A stretch of DNA of 64,000 nucleotides, taken from positions 21,247,994-21,311,993 of the forward strand of contig CM055614.1 of assembly GCA_029379385.1 (NCBI GenBank), written 5' to 3'. A program made the translations under genes and the position numbers. This DNA comes from Quillaja saponaria. Lineage: Eukaryota > Streptophyta > Magnoliopsida > Fabales > Quillajaceae. This document shows, one piece after another, positions 25,160-35,051 of this stretch (positions within the stretch are counted from its first letter, which is position 1; every line of letters starts with the position of its first letter). A model generated the notes under the pieces. The model did not search any database, was not told where the DNA came from, and was given only the letters and a program-made list of their open reading frames with translations.

Positions 25160-25785
25160 CTTTGCATGGTAAGAAATTTTAGGTGTGTAGATGTCACATG
25201 GATGATAATGGTGATGTATAAGATAAAGAACTAAATGAATTAGCTACCAAGTTCTATGATGAGCCTTTATGGGAAGGATATGATCGAACATATGACATTG
25301 TCCATAATTTCTCAACTACTTAACTTTAACTATGAATTCAGTGTGACACAGTCAAATTATGATTAATCATTAAGAGCAAGTTGTTAAAATTAGAGAATTT
25401 ATCAAACAATTTTTATAAATCCCAAAAAATACTTAATGATCTGGGGTTGGATTATAAGCAGATACATGTGTGTCATAATGATTATTATTTGTACTATATA
25501 GGGGCGCATGATGATTTGTGACTGTTATATAAATTGAATGAATTAGTATTGTAGTTAAAGAATGACAAGTTAATGAAACCAAAACTCTTCTATTTTTCAA
25601 TGGATGGTCAAATTATAAAAATCTGTAAATGGATTATGTAATTGCATTTTTTCGATGGTTACGTCTTCAATATTATTTCTCGTTGTTTTGATGTTGATAA
25701 CAAGAAACTATATGTGATGAAGAGTTATGATTGTCATGTTCTCTTTTAGAGGTTCTTTCTATTGGTTATGCATGACATCTTTTCT
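25160..25785 (+). pseudogene. CACTA (En/Spm) TNP2 transposase fragment
   Basis: Plus-strand words match two separate parts of plant TNP2 transposases. One is near the N-terminal side: DKELNELATKFYDEPLWEG (about 25223) and LNDLGLDYKQIHVCHNDYYL (about 25430-25490). The other is the DUF4218 part: DGYVFNIISRCFDVDNKKLY and MKSYDCHVLF (about 25650-25745). The large middle of the transposase is missing between them, and stops occur. The copia LTR begins immediately afterwards, truncating this relic on the right. Confidence 0.7.
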
Positions 25786-25990
25786 TGTTGAATATAAGAA
25801 TAATGTATATTCAGATCATTTTCAATATACAAGAGGGAGCCTCTATTTATAGGCTAAAGTATTTAACCTAACATAGTGAACCTAGACTAAATATCAACCA
25901 AATACGTAACAAAAATTACACATAAATAAGGAAACTATAAATAAGGAAATTTGACTCACTAATTAAGTTGCCTATACTTACACTCTAACA
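25786..25990 (-). repeat. LTR of a Ty1/copia element (3' LTR)
   Basis: About 205 bases bounded by TG...CA ends (TGTTAGAGTG at 25990 reading minus; the complement of TGTTG at 25786-25790). It sits directly after a GAGGGAG polypurine tract in the minus sense. It contains a TATA box (CCTATAAATAGAGG, complement of about 25842-25855). Only one LTR is present because the element is truncated at its 5' side. Confidence 0.7.
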
Positions 25991-27290
25991 CTCTCCCTCA
26001 AGCTGGAGCATAAAGATTATATGTTCCAAACTTGTTGCATAGATATCGTAATCGGTTTCCTGTCAAAGATTTTGTGAATAAGTCTGCTAACTGATCTTCT
26101 GATTTTGTATATGTAGTCTTGATTGTATTATCCATAAGCTTCTCACGAATGAAATGACAGTCAACTTCTATATGTTTTGTTCGTTCATAAAAGAATGGAT
26201 TTGATGCAATATGTAATGCAGCTTGATTATCACATACTAACTTCATAGGCTGTGAGTACTGAAATCCAAGTTCGTCTAATAGATTTTTCAGCTAAACTAA
26301 CTCAGCAGTAGTATGAGTCATGACCCTATATTCAGATTCAACACTAGATCTTGCAACAACAGTCTGCTTTTTACTTTTCCATTAAACAAGATTTCCACCC
26401 AGAAATATACAGTATCCTGTAGTAGATCTTCTGTCAAATTGAGAGCCTGCCCAATCAGCATCACTATAACCTTGAACTGGAGTAGAATTATGTTTATGGA
26501 CTAATGTATGACCACGACCATGTCCTCGAACTAGAGTGTGCCCATGATTCTTATATAATAATCCATTTCCGGGTGCAGTTTTAAGGTATCTTAGGATACA
26601 AATAACAGCATTCCAATGAGATGTTCGAGGTTGAGAAAGAAATTAGCTAACCATGCTAGTTGCAAAAGAAATATCTGGTCTAGTGAATGTGAGATAATTC
26701 AGCTTACCAACAAGACGTCTATATTGCTCAGGATTAGTTAGTAGCTCCCACTCATCTGGTACAAGTTTAGTGTTGGGATCCATAGGAGTATCTACATGTT
26801 TGGAATCCAACATACCTATATCACTTAAGACATCCAGACAATACTTTCGTTGAGAAAGGCAAATACCCAATTGTGATCTTGCAACCTCAATGCCTAAGAA
26901 GTATTTTAGCTGTCCAAAGTCTTTAGTTTGAAACTTAGACTGTAGGAATGATTTTAATTGCTGAATCCCATGATTATCATCACCTGTAATCACAATATCA
27001 TCCACATATACAATTAAAAGAATTCTGCTATTAGATGTATGTTTATAGAAAACTGAGTGATCAACAGTACACCTCTGAAGGCCAAAACTAAGAACTACTT
27101 TACTGAATCTACCAAACCAAGCTCTAGGAGATTGCTTTAAGCCATATAGAGACTTTTTCAATCGACACACCATACCGGACTCCCCCTGAGCAACAAAATC
27201 AGGTGGTTACTCCATAAAGACTTCTTCATCAAGGTCACCATGTAAGAAAGCATTTTTTATGTCCAATTGATAGAATGATCAGGTACACTT
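25991..27290 (-). pseudogene. Ty1/copia polyprotein fragment: reverse transcriptase and RNase H
   Basis: The minus strand reads from about 27290 to 25998. At the N-terminal side, fragments of the 'F-HGdL-EEVYM-QPPGF' region lie in another frame. A clean stretch from 27173 to 26643 follows, with LKKSLYGLKQSPRAWFGRF and the catalytic YVDDI box. Next comes the linker (TRPDISFATSMVS) and the RNase H part with DADWAGS-like words and HIEVDCHFIREKL-, ending near 25998. At least three in-frame stops (one at about 26643, two in the RNase H part) and a frameshift inactivate it. Gag, protease and integrase are missing. A small internal repeat of GHTLV-GHGRGHTLV is present near 26480-26550. Confidence 0.85.
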
Positions 27291-27299
27291 GAATTCATC

Positions 27300-27714
27300 A
27301 GTTTAGGGGATACTTGTGGAAAAAAATTAATAATTAATTAGCTAGGAATATGTTACAAATCTAAATCTTTTAAAAAGAGTTATTGTGTGAAATGTCAAAA
27401 GTGTAATATATTTTATAACTAGAACATAAGAATTGTAATAGGACCCAAATATGAGATTTGGGATTTTCCCTAGAAACTAAGACTATAGTAACTGAAAGAG
27501 AAAAAAATGATTCATTAACTTCTTTGACAAAAGAAATAAAATACATTGATGGGTATATAACCCCCAAAGTGACATTGGAAGGGACCCTAGAAATTAGGGA
27601 TGTGCTGGCAGAGCATAACAACCTTTACTGACCTGGTAGGAAATCTAGTTGGATAAGACTAAAATACTAATAATGCTAAAACGATGCCATTTGGAAATGA
27701 CATGTAACAAATCA
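27300..27714 (-). repeat. Possible LTR fragment of a second LTR element
   Basis: In the minus sense, the polypurine-like AAGGAGGG is followed by TGATTTGTTACATGTC from 27714, as expected where an internal region meets a 3' LTR. The right-hand LTR end is not seen because the copia fragment abuts at about 27290. The sequence does not match the candidate 5' LTR at 29060-29410, so the pairing is unresolved. Confidence 0.3.
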
Positions 27715-28214
27715 CCCTCCTTGAAACCATCCTTGTCCTCAAGGATGAAGGTGATGCCACTGTGGCCTAGGCTCCTGCAAATAGCTTCCTTGCTTAGAGC
27801 ATAGGCTCCTGTTATTATTGCTTTTGCACCAACATGAGCAGAGATCATATCATTTATCCATTTCAGACATTGAACCCCCATTTCCATTTTAGAATACCTA
27901 CTGCCAAGAACCTTGCATCCTTTGTCCCCTGACTGAAATTTCAAAATTATAGATTCATATTCCTTTTGCATTCCTCCTTTATCCTTCTGAACATGTTTCC
28001 AAAATCCTTCATTTCTTACCTCTCCATTTGCCTTCACTTTTTGTCTACTTACCATATTTATAGCTATGAAGGAACTCACATCAAGCACTTGGTGGGCAGC
28101 TATCATGTTTTCATTTACTTGTTTAAACTTCGCTTCATTTTTCCTCCCTTTCCATAACATTTCTTCGTGTGATTGAAAAATCTGAGTTGGAACCATATTT
28201 TGTCTCTTTGTCAT
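27645..28214 (-). CDS. Unrecognised retroelement-associated open reading frame (189 aa)
   Basis: One of the longest uninterrupted frames in the transposon areas. It is basic and lysine-rich in its first half. Its end, GITFILEDKDGFKEGDLLHV, overlaps a polypurine tract, which is how several plant LTR-element polyproteins finish. A second frame (28389-28135, MGNEDQFLASTGDKEILELK...) overlaps its start. I see no reverse transcriptase, integrase or zinc-knuckle motif. It is probably the non-polymerase ORF of a non-autonomous LTR element, but I cannot assign a family or function. Confidence 0.35.
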   Translation of the reverse strand: MTKRQNMVPTQIFQSHEEMLWKGRKNEAKFKQVNENMIAAHQVLDVSSFIAINMVSRQKVKANGEVRNEGFWKHVQKDKGGMQKEYESIILKFQSGDKGCKVLGSRYSKMEMGVQCLKWINDMISAHVGAKAIITGAYALSKEAICRSLGHSGITFILEDKDGFKEGDLLHVISKWHRFSIISILVLSN

Positions 28215-28389
28215 AAACTAAATCAACACATGGAGGGTCACAATGAAAATCTTGTGCCACTCCTTCATTATTGATATAGTTAGGAACTCTAGTCTTGCTC
28301 AAATGGCCAGTAGGTCCATCATTATTGTTCTTTAATTCCAAAATTTCTTTATCACCTGTTGATGCTAAGAATTGATCTTCATTTCCCAC

Positions 28390-29060
28390 ATTCTCTATCT
28401 CACTCTTCTTAGAACCTAAAGGATGACATATTGGGGTTCGGGTTTAGATTTGGGACAACATAGAGTATAAACATGGGCAATCCCAAGAACAACGTTGAAT
28501 TTAAGCATTGTAAACATAAGGACTTGAATTTGGAGATGTGTAAGGAAGATTTTGTTATGACTGGTAACAAGGATTGGAAATTGAAGCTGAGTAATAAGAA
28601 GTTTGATACTAAAAATTTGAAGTAAGGGTTAAGTTATATGAGTTCTGATAGGCTTGATAACCACCATTTCCTCTATAATCAGAATGATAAGTATAAAAAT
28701 TAGAATCGTCTTTGGGTCAAATTAAAGAAGATGAATAATAGGATGTAGGAGTCCTTACAGTTTGCTATGGGTTTTTCAAATTCTTTGGCATAGTAGCTTT
28801 TTTGCCAAAATCTCCCTACATCTATACATTTATAGCATCAGGTCGTCTTCCCAAAATAGCTTTTGATTTTTTTTCTCTTATTTCTTAAATCATCCATCAT
28901 TTGAGCCATCTTTATCTCCATGCTTTAATGCTGATTTCTCATGTTTAGATTTCAATTCCTTATCTCTTCTTGGAGAGCTTCCATCCTTGCATCAATATTT
29001 TGAATTTCTCTATGAACTTGATTGTTTGAAGTCACCATGATCGATGGCTTTGATACCAAA
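28390..29060 (-). pseudogene. LTR-retrotransposon gag start and primer-binding site
   Basis: In the minus sense, TTTGGTATCAAAGCC (about 29043-29057) resembles a Met-tRNA primer site. It is followed at 29039 by an ATG and an N-terminal gag-like coiled segment (MVTSNNQVHREIQNIDARME, then LQEEIRN). That segment ends in a stop and continues in other frames to about 28400, where Pro/Ser/Tyr-rich words follow. The organisation (primer site, then short helical gag start) is typical of Ty3 elements that use the 'TGGTATCA-AGCC' site. Confidence 0.5.
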
Positions 29061-29412
29061 AATTGAGACCTTTAAGTCTTAAATGGAATTTTGCAAGGAA
29101 TTAATAAAGAATGAAAGCAACTAGGAGAGAGAGATAGAGAGTCAAGGAAAGCTACGATTAAAACTACTTCTACAGATAATACAATTATCATTCATTAAAT
29201 AGTTGAGGGTTAGAGGCAAGTTGGTCCTTATTTATAGGATATACAAAATTCCTAAATAACCCTATGACCAAAACGGCACCTTAACAAATTGGTGAGCAAA
29301 ATTGCACTGTACAAATTTCACGATTATGCTTGTCACTCAACTATCTTAGGCATACCAAACCCTAACGCCTGACTGGGAGTTCAGAGTTGGATTTTGCTCA
29401 ACATTGATAACA
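29061..29412 (-). repeat. Candidate 5' LTR adjoining the primer-binding site
   Basis: It is bounded in the minus sense by TGTTATCAATG (from about 29412) and by GGTCTCA just before the primer-binding site. It contains a TATA box (CCTATAAATAAGG, complement of about 29228-29240). No second copy in the window confirms the boundaries. Confidence 0.35.
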
Positions 29413-30900
29413 TTTGTTTGATTTTGGAATCATTACATGTATAAAGTATAAACTTTTCATTCAATAGGTGGACAATTGCCTGAATTTATGCCGTACCCGG
29501 TGGTTTCTATGCCCAAACTTACATCTCCGGTATGCTCTTCAACCTCCACTTTAGTTTTGCCCCTTATCAAATTGTTTTTAGTTGCATGAAATTTTGATTC
29601 TATTCTTCTTTAAAACTTGATTTCAAGTGCCTTTTGTCCTTCATTCTCAGTAAATTCGAGTCAAGCAATGTGATTCTGGGTCTTTAAGGTTTTATTTTGG
29701 TCCATCAAACAACCGGTTTCTAAGTGAGAAAGAAAGAAATGATGTGAGGAATTTCTTTCTTTTATTTGTGTTGTGTGAGTTTTTGATGTCAGTGGATTTT
29801 TGGTTTGAAGATAGTAGTGGGCATGAGTTAGTCCTTCAAAGAATCTTATGAGAGATGAGTGTATTTGCATTAGAGATTAAAAGAAACATAGGGAAAGTAA
29901 TGAGAATATTTTCTCAAAAGTTACTCTTTCTAAGTAATCTTTATAGAATAGTAGAATTTCTCTTCTCATCTGCAACATAGGGCAAGCGATGCTGAACATG
30001 TTAATTATTGTGTTGTTGTTTTTCTTTCTCTATGTTATATGTAGATAACTTTAATATTTTTGTCATATCTTGTTGAAGATTGAATGCGGAAATTGCCTAA
30101 TTCCCAATACAAATGATATGTTCCCAATAATTTTTGTTTATTGTATCTTTTTTTTATTTTTTCCTTTTTTCCTATATGACTTTTGACAAATTATAGCATT
30201 TCATTTTATCATTTTGTGAAAAATATGATTTGAATAGTTATGAGAGTGAGAGATGATCTTTTATTGTTTTCTGATTCAAGTTGGCTACTGTTGTATGTTT
30301 TGATTCTTGACTATTAAATCTTTTTCTTTATGCTTTTGTTCTCTGATAGTGTGAGTCTAACTTGTTTCCCATGATGTTGTCACTGGCAAAAGATGCCTCT
30401 AAGATGATAGCCCAAACGAATTGAGGTGACAGTTAGAAAAAATACTACTAAACATACTAAAGTAAAGACGATACTATACATAATTAAACTAGAATACAAA
30501 ATTAATATTTGACACAAATATTACAAATATATAAGGTGATTCATTATTAGATCACTTCCTTAGTATTGTTAATAAGATTTTACTATACCATAAAAAAATT
30601 TTAAATTTTATTTGTAATTAAGTAATAACTTGCAAATTATAAAAATATTTTACAATATATTTGCTCAATTTTTTTTTTCTATTTGTACATCTTAAAAAGA
30701 ACATACTAATAGAATTTTGTATTTTTTTTTTTATCACCAATATTTCTATTATTTTTTCATCAAAATATAAAAGACTAATTTATTTGTTTAGACAAGAGTT
30801 TTGGGCTAAGCCACGGCTGGGCTTAATTTCAAAATAGGAAAAAAAAAAAAAAAAAAAATCAGATCTTCTTCCATTAAAACGCATAGTTTCTACATCCTTT
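29413..30900. other. Intergenic sequence upstream of the bL12m gene
   Basis: AT-rich, with a poly(A) tract at about 30839-30858 just upstream of the first bL12m exon. No gene, RNA or named repeat that I can support. Confidence 0.45.
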
Positions 30901-30978
30901 TTTCTTCTTTTGCCCGTCTTCCTCCTCCTTTCTGAACCACTTGCAGAACCAAAGTAGATCAGATCTGCGACTGCTAAG

Positions 30979-31694
30979 GTACGACTTTCGCCGGATCTTC
31001 TTCCTTCATTCTTTAATATTGTTTTTTCTTTTTTTTTGCGAGTCTTCCACCTTCTTCCTTCTTTCTTTATTTTTCTTCCAGCCTTCCTCCTTCTTTGTGG
31101 TTAGGCGCTCGCCTAAACCGACTTTCCCCTTGGTCAAGGCGGCCGTCCAGGCGAGAAAAGGGTTCTCCTGACTTAAGTGGACTTGCCTAAGGGTTGCAGA
31201 GGCGGTAACCCATCGCCCTGCCTCGCTTGGTCGCCTAGGCTAGCGCCCAGAGCGCCTTTGGCATTCCTTAATATATTAGCATATGGGTCTGGGAAGGGAA
31301 ATGTAAAGGGGAGAATTCGTTAGGAACTTGTACATTTCTTTTATTTGTCCTTTGTAGCTAGCTTAAGGCTGTAGAAATTTATATTTTCATGCCCATTATT
31401 TTGAGCTGTATTCCAACGTTCCAAGATGTTTTTACTTTAGTAGAATGTTTGTCTAAAATTTTACAGTTGTATCTGTGTCTTCTGATTTTATTTTTTTTTG
31501 TCTTTCTGATTTTATGGTTAGTATTTCTGGACATTCACTAGTTATTAGTGAAATCTTGATTTTGAGAACTTTGATGTCAATAAATTTTGAAATGTAATAA
31601 ACACATATGAGAATACTGATACAAACTTTTTTGTTTTTATTTTTCTCTCAGACTATTTATTAGCTGGAATAAGAGTTGTGTTTTTAGTATACAG
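30979..31694 (+). other. 5' UTR intron of the bL12m gene
   Basis: Begins CTAAG|GTACGA and ends TATACAG|GTTTTC, 41 bases before the start codon. T-rich toward the 3' end. A GC-richer island at about 31100-31260 stands out from the surrounding AT-rich sequence. Confidence 0.6.
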
Positions 31695-31735
31695 GTTTTC
31701 TCCCAAAGAGAAAATAATTACTGTTAAGACTGAAA

Positions 31736-32374
31736 ATGAGCTTGTTTTTGCGAATAAGGCATCATTTACCACATGGGCTTCATCGGAGATTGCTCCATTT
31801 TCCAATCATAGCGCTGAGCCCTTGTGACTTGACTACTGGGATTTTTAGAAATTATGCTCAAGCAGCAAAGAAAGAGGAGGAAGTTGAGATTGATCAAAGG
31901 AGGCTCCCAGCTGATTTTGATCATGCCTCATTTGATCCTTCTGAGCATCGTAGTCCTCCAACGGAAAGGGTCTTCAGGCTTGTAGATGAAATGGCAGCTC
32001 TAACCTTAGCTGAGGCTGCAGAGTTGGGTCCCATTCTGATGAAAAAATTGGGAATGAAGGAGATGCCTGCTGTGGGAGTTATGAAACCAGGAGCTACTGA
32101 TTTGGCTGGAATTACAATGAAGGCACCAACGGCTGTCAAGGAGGAGAAGAAACTAGAAAAGACTGTATTTGAATTAAAATTGGAGTCATATGAAGCAGCT
32201 TCAAAAATCAAAATCATCAAGGAGGTTCGTAGCTTTACTGATTTAGGTTTAAAAGAAGCAAAGGATTTAGTGGAGAAAACACCAGTGATTATAAAGAAAG
32301 GAGTGTCAAAGGAGGAAGCTGAGCAAATAATAGAGAAAATGAAAGCTCTTAGTGCAAAAGTTGTTATGGAATGA
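31736..32374 (+). CDS. Mitochondrial large-subunit ribosomal protein bL12m (L7/L12 family)
   Basis: A 212-residue protein of the L7/L12 stalk that recruits translation factors to the ribosome. The first ~40 residues (MSLFLRIRHHLPHGLHRRLL...) are basic, rich in Arg/Leu/His and free of acidic residues, as in a mitochondrial targeting peptide. The N-terminal dimerisation part lies at about residues 75-100 (RVFRLVDEMAALTLAEAAEL). An Ala/Lys hinge follows, then the globular C-terminal domain (about 140-210) with the hallmark DLGLKEAKDLVEKTPVIIKK and GVSKEEAEQIIEKM. The coding part is a single exon. The 5' UTR is split by an intron (30979-31694; donor GTACGA, acceptor TATACAG), which leaves a non-coding first exon upstream. 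It converges with the DUF639 gene. Mitochondrial rather than plastid location is inferred from the presequence and the divergence from plastid L12. Confidence 0.92.
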   Translation: MSLFLRIRHHLPHGLHRRLLHFPIIALSPCDLTTGIFRNYAQAAKKEEEVEIDQRRLPADFDHASFDPSEHRSPPTERVFRLVDEMAALTLAEAAELGPILMKKLGMKEMPAVGVMKPGATDLAGITMKAPTAVKEEKKLEKTVFELKLESYEAASKIKIIKEVRSFTDLGLKEAKDLVEKTPVIIKKGVSKEEAEQIIEKMKALSAKVVME

Positions 32375-32572
32375 AGGCGAAGCAATGTATGTTGTCCTCT
32401 TCGAAAGTTGTCAAGTCTTTCTTTCAACTTTCATCTTTTGTGAAATCATATTTTCAGTCAAGAATTTAATACCTGATCATTATTGCCTTAATATTTTTAG
32501 TTGATAGATTTAAAACCTGATAGTTGTTGACCTAAATCTCTTTTATTATTGCTCATTATAAGCCTAATTTCT

Positions 32573-32597
32573 GATATATATATATATATATATATAT
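32573..32597. repeat. (TA)n microsatellite
   Basis: About 12 TA units in the 3' flank of the bL12m coding exon, followed at 32640-32680 by an A-rich tract. Confidence 0.9.
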
Positions 32598-33575
32598 TGT
32601 TACAAATCCTGAAAATAGGAGATATTCCTTCTTATATATAAAAAAAAAAAAAAAAGAAAAAAAAAAAAGAAAAGAAAATGGAGATATTAGATCTCAACTT
32701 GGTGGAAGTTAAAATTGAGTCCTGATGATATCTGTCTACTATTGTGGCTTCGTCATCATCATCTTTCATTCTCAACTTGCAGGAACCTGAAACTCTCATC
32801 GTCTATATTCTAACTTCTTAAAATGTTAGTTGTATAAAATGGAGTCATAATTAATATTTAAAAATCTTACTATGTTTGTTGAGTTCCCCAGTAACATCTT
32901 TTGTTATTTTTCTTTGTGAGACTCTTAGCTCTCGCAGCAAGTACTGCTATTCTTGATCTTTTGGTTGGTGAGTGTTTGTTGCATGTGTGCACGGATGTGA
33001 CTCGTTCGTGTGCTGGCATTATGTGTCTTCACTTGTGCTCATTGAATGCAGACATATTTCTGACAACTATCATATTTATGACCAAATTTATTTTCTGATG
33101 TTCACTCAAGTTGGTTGCTTGCTTTTTTTTTTTTTTTTAAGTGATTCCTTACATATGCTATACGAGATGAGTTGTAACATTTCATATATGAATATAATCT
33201 GTGCTTTGACATCAGTGAATTGAAGGCTTGTCCAAAGGCTGATTTTGGGTGTATGTTTTTCTTTTTGACATTTTTAAGGCTGAAAGTTCTCTGAATATAA
33301 TGTGGGGACCCAACATATAGCCTACGAATTGCAGAATCGGACTAATACTTGCTCCATAATGCTGAAGCTTGAAAGTTGTTGACATAGCCCTCTTGACCCA
33401 TCCATTTAGTTTGATATTTGCTTCAGAAAGTAGAAACTAGATGCACTTTGAAATAATTATGAAATTGTCTATATGTGTTGATACCAGTGGGCATTCTTGT
33501 ACTGATGTTTTTGATGCTTGTTTAATTAGCTAAGTTGTATTTTTATACTTGAATGACCTTTCTCATGGTTTGCAG

Positions 33576-33686
33576 GGTGTTGCAGCAAACTTTGTTAAGA
33601 GTAATGATATGAAAATCCTAAGACAGAGCAATAGTACAAGTAATCAAATATATGGAATGCCAATCAGTGTTGCTGATCTGATATAA
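33576..33686 (+). other. Orphan open segment with an acceptor-like start downstream of bL12m
   Basis: A 36-codon frame (GVAANFVKSNDMKILRQSNS...) ends in TAA and directly follows TGGTTTGCAG, a good plant splice acceptor preceded by T-rich sequence. It could be an alternative 3' terminal exon or a 3' UTR exon of the bL12m transcript, with AATAAA-like signals near 34040. No matching donor was identified, and I recognise no protein family. Confidence 0.25.
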
Positions 33687-33689
33687 AAT

Positions 33690-34699
33690 ACTTTTGATGA
33701 GGTTTGCTGCTGTGTGGAGTGGACCAGTCTATGCTTGTAGTTGTGGGAGACATTTCAAGGTTACTTTTGTCCTGGAATTTCTATGATGCCTTTGTGCACT
33801 GGAGGAGGGTTGAATTGACTTTCCTGGGATGTCATGTGGACATGGATTGTTAAGATGATAGATCTCCAATTTTGTCAAGCTGCTTTCCTCAATTTATCCA
33901 CATAGTGATGAATTTGTTTAGATTTTGTTAATCATATCAGAGACTTTGGGGTGAGTCTCTCTAAATTACTTCCTCAAGGCTTTTTTCTGGTAGGCTTTGC
34001 TTTTGGCTGTGCGCCACGGATTTAGGATTTTACTTTATTAGGGAATAAAAGGCAATATTCTCTACTTGGTTAGCTTATATATTTATATCAGCAGACTTGC
34101 TTAAATTTTGCTTTAATGGGATTCGAGTATAAAAAACATGGAAACTGCCCACATACACACCTCTTGGGGATTTTTTTTATTTTTATTACAAACGTTCACA
34201 TCAAAATTATAAATCTTTTTTTTTTTTTTTTAAAAAAAAAAGGAAAGAAAAGGTAAAAAAAAATGAAGCACATTCCACCACTAAATCAACAAAGAGCATT
34301 TTTCATGCTAAGTTGGAAACTGCCCGCAAGAATAGGCAATCTATTTTTATATGCTTTGTTTTTTTACTAGGGATGGAGGGATAAAAAAGAGCGCATTTTA
34401 GTTGTTATTCTGTTTGAGTTATATTTACAGTGGTTATTTTATGAACTTTAATATTGATATTTTTATTGCATGCATAGAAATAATGTATAACTATTCCATT
34501 AGTTATTTTCCCGCATATATATGCCTGTGATTGGAGAGAAATAGTTTATAAGCCAAAAAAGAGATGTTCATGGAAGAACTAGTGGTTATTATTTTATTTT
34601 ATTTTGGTTCTAAATAATAGGGATTTATGTTAACTTCTAATCATTGCTATACTTAAATAGTTCACTGTCCTCATTTACTATAATAAATACTACAACAAT
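33690..34699. other. 3' flank of bL12m, no further gene
   Basis: Likely 3' UTR and polyadenylation area (an AATAAAA word near 34045), then A/T runs at 34217-34250. Nothing else supportable. Confidence 0.4.
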
Positions 34700-34741
34700 G
34701 TACCGGTGGTCTATTGGTAGAATAGTATCCTGCCATGTTAC
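34700..34741 (+). pseudogene. 5' half of a tRNA-Gly(GCC) gene
   Basis: The 42 bases from GTACCGGTGG to the GCC-containing anticodon region match the 5' half of plant tRNA-Gly(GCC), with about six mismatches. The A-box-like TGGTCTATTGG is conserved and the GCC anticodon is in place. The match stops after the anticodon stem, and no T-arm or B box follows, so this is a truncated tRNA pseudogene or a retroposed tRNA half. It lies between the two convergent genes. Confidence 0.7.
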
Positions 34742-35051
34742 CTCTGAGTTTTTTGTTTTTTTGTTGCTCCAGGTCCCGTATGATTATCTACCACCAGGAG
34801 TGCATCTAATGCTGATACTTAGACAACTCAATATACAGTCTACCTATGCCATAACCAAAAACTAGGAAATAACAAATAAACTACCTGTTAGGCACAAGAT
34901 ATGAGTCTTTACACGTAAAATTAGTACTGCAAGAATCCAGCATTCCTGTATTTTTCTTTTTTGTTTGCTTCAAAATTCAAAATCCATTCGAATCTACAAT
35001 GATAGGAAATAATGGTCCCTTTCCAATTGAAATGTGAAATACAAAAATTTG

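Noticed and set aside
31921..32427. 168-aa minus-strand frame
   Set aside because: Antisense shadow of the bL12m coding exon.
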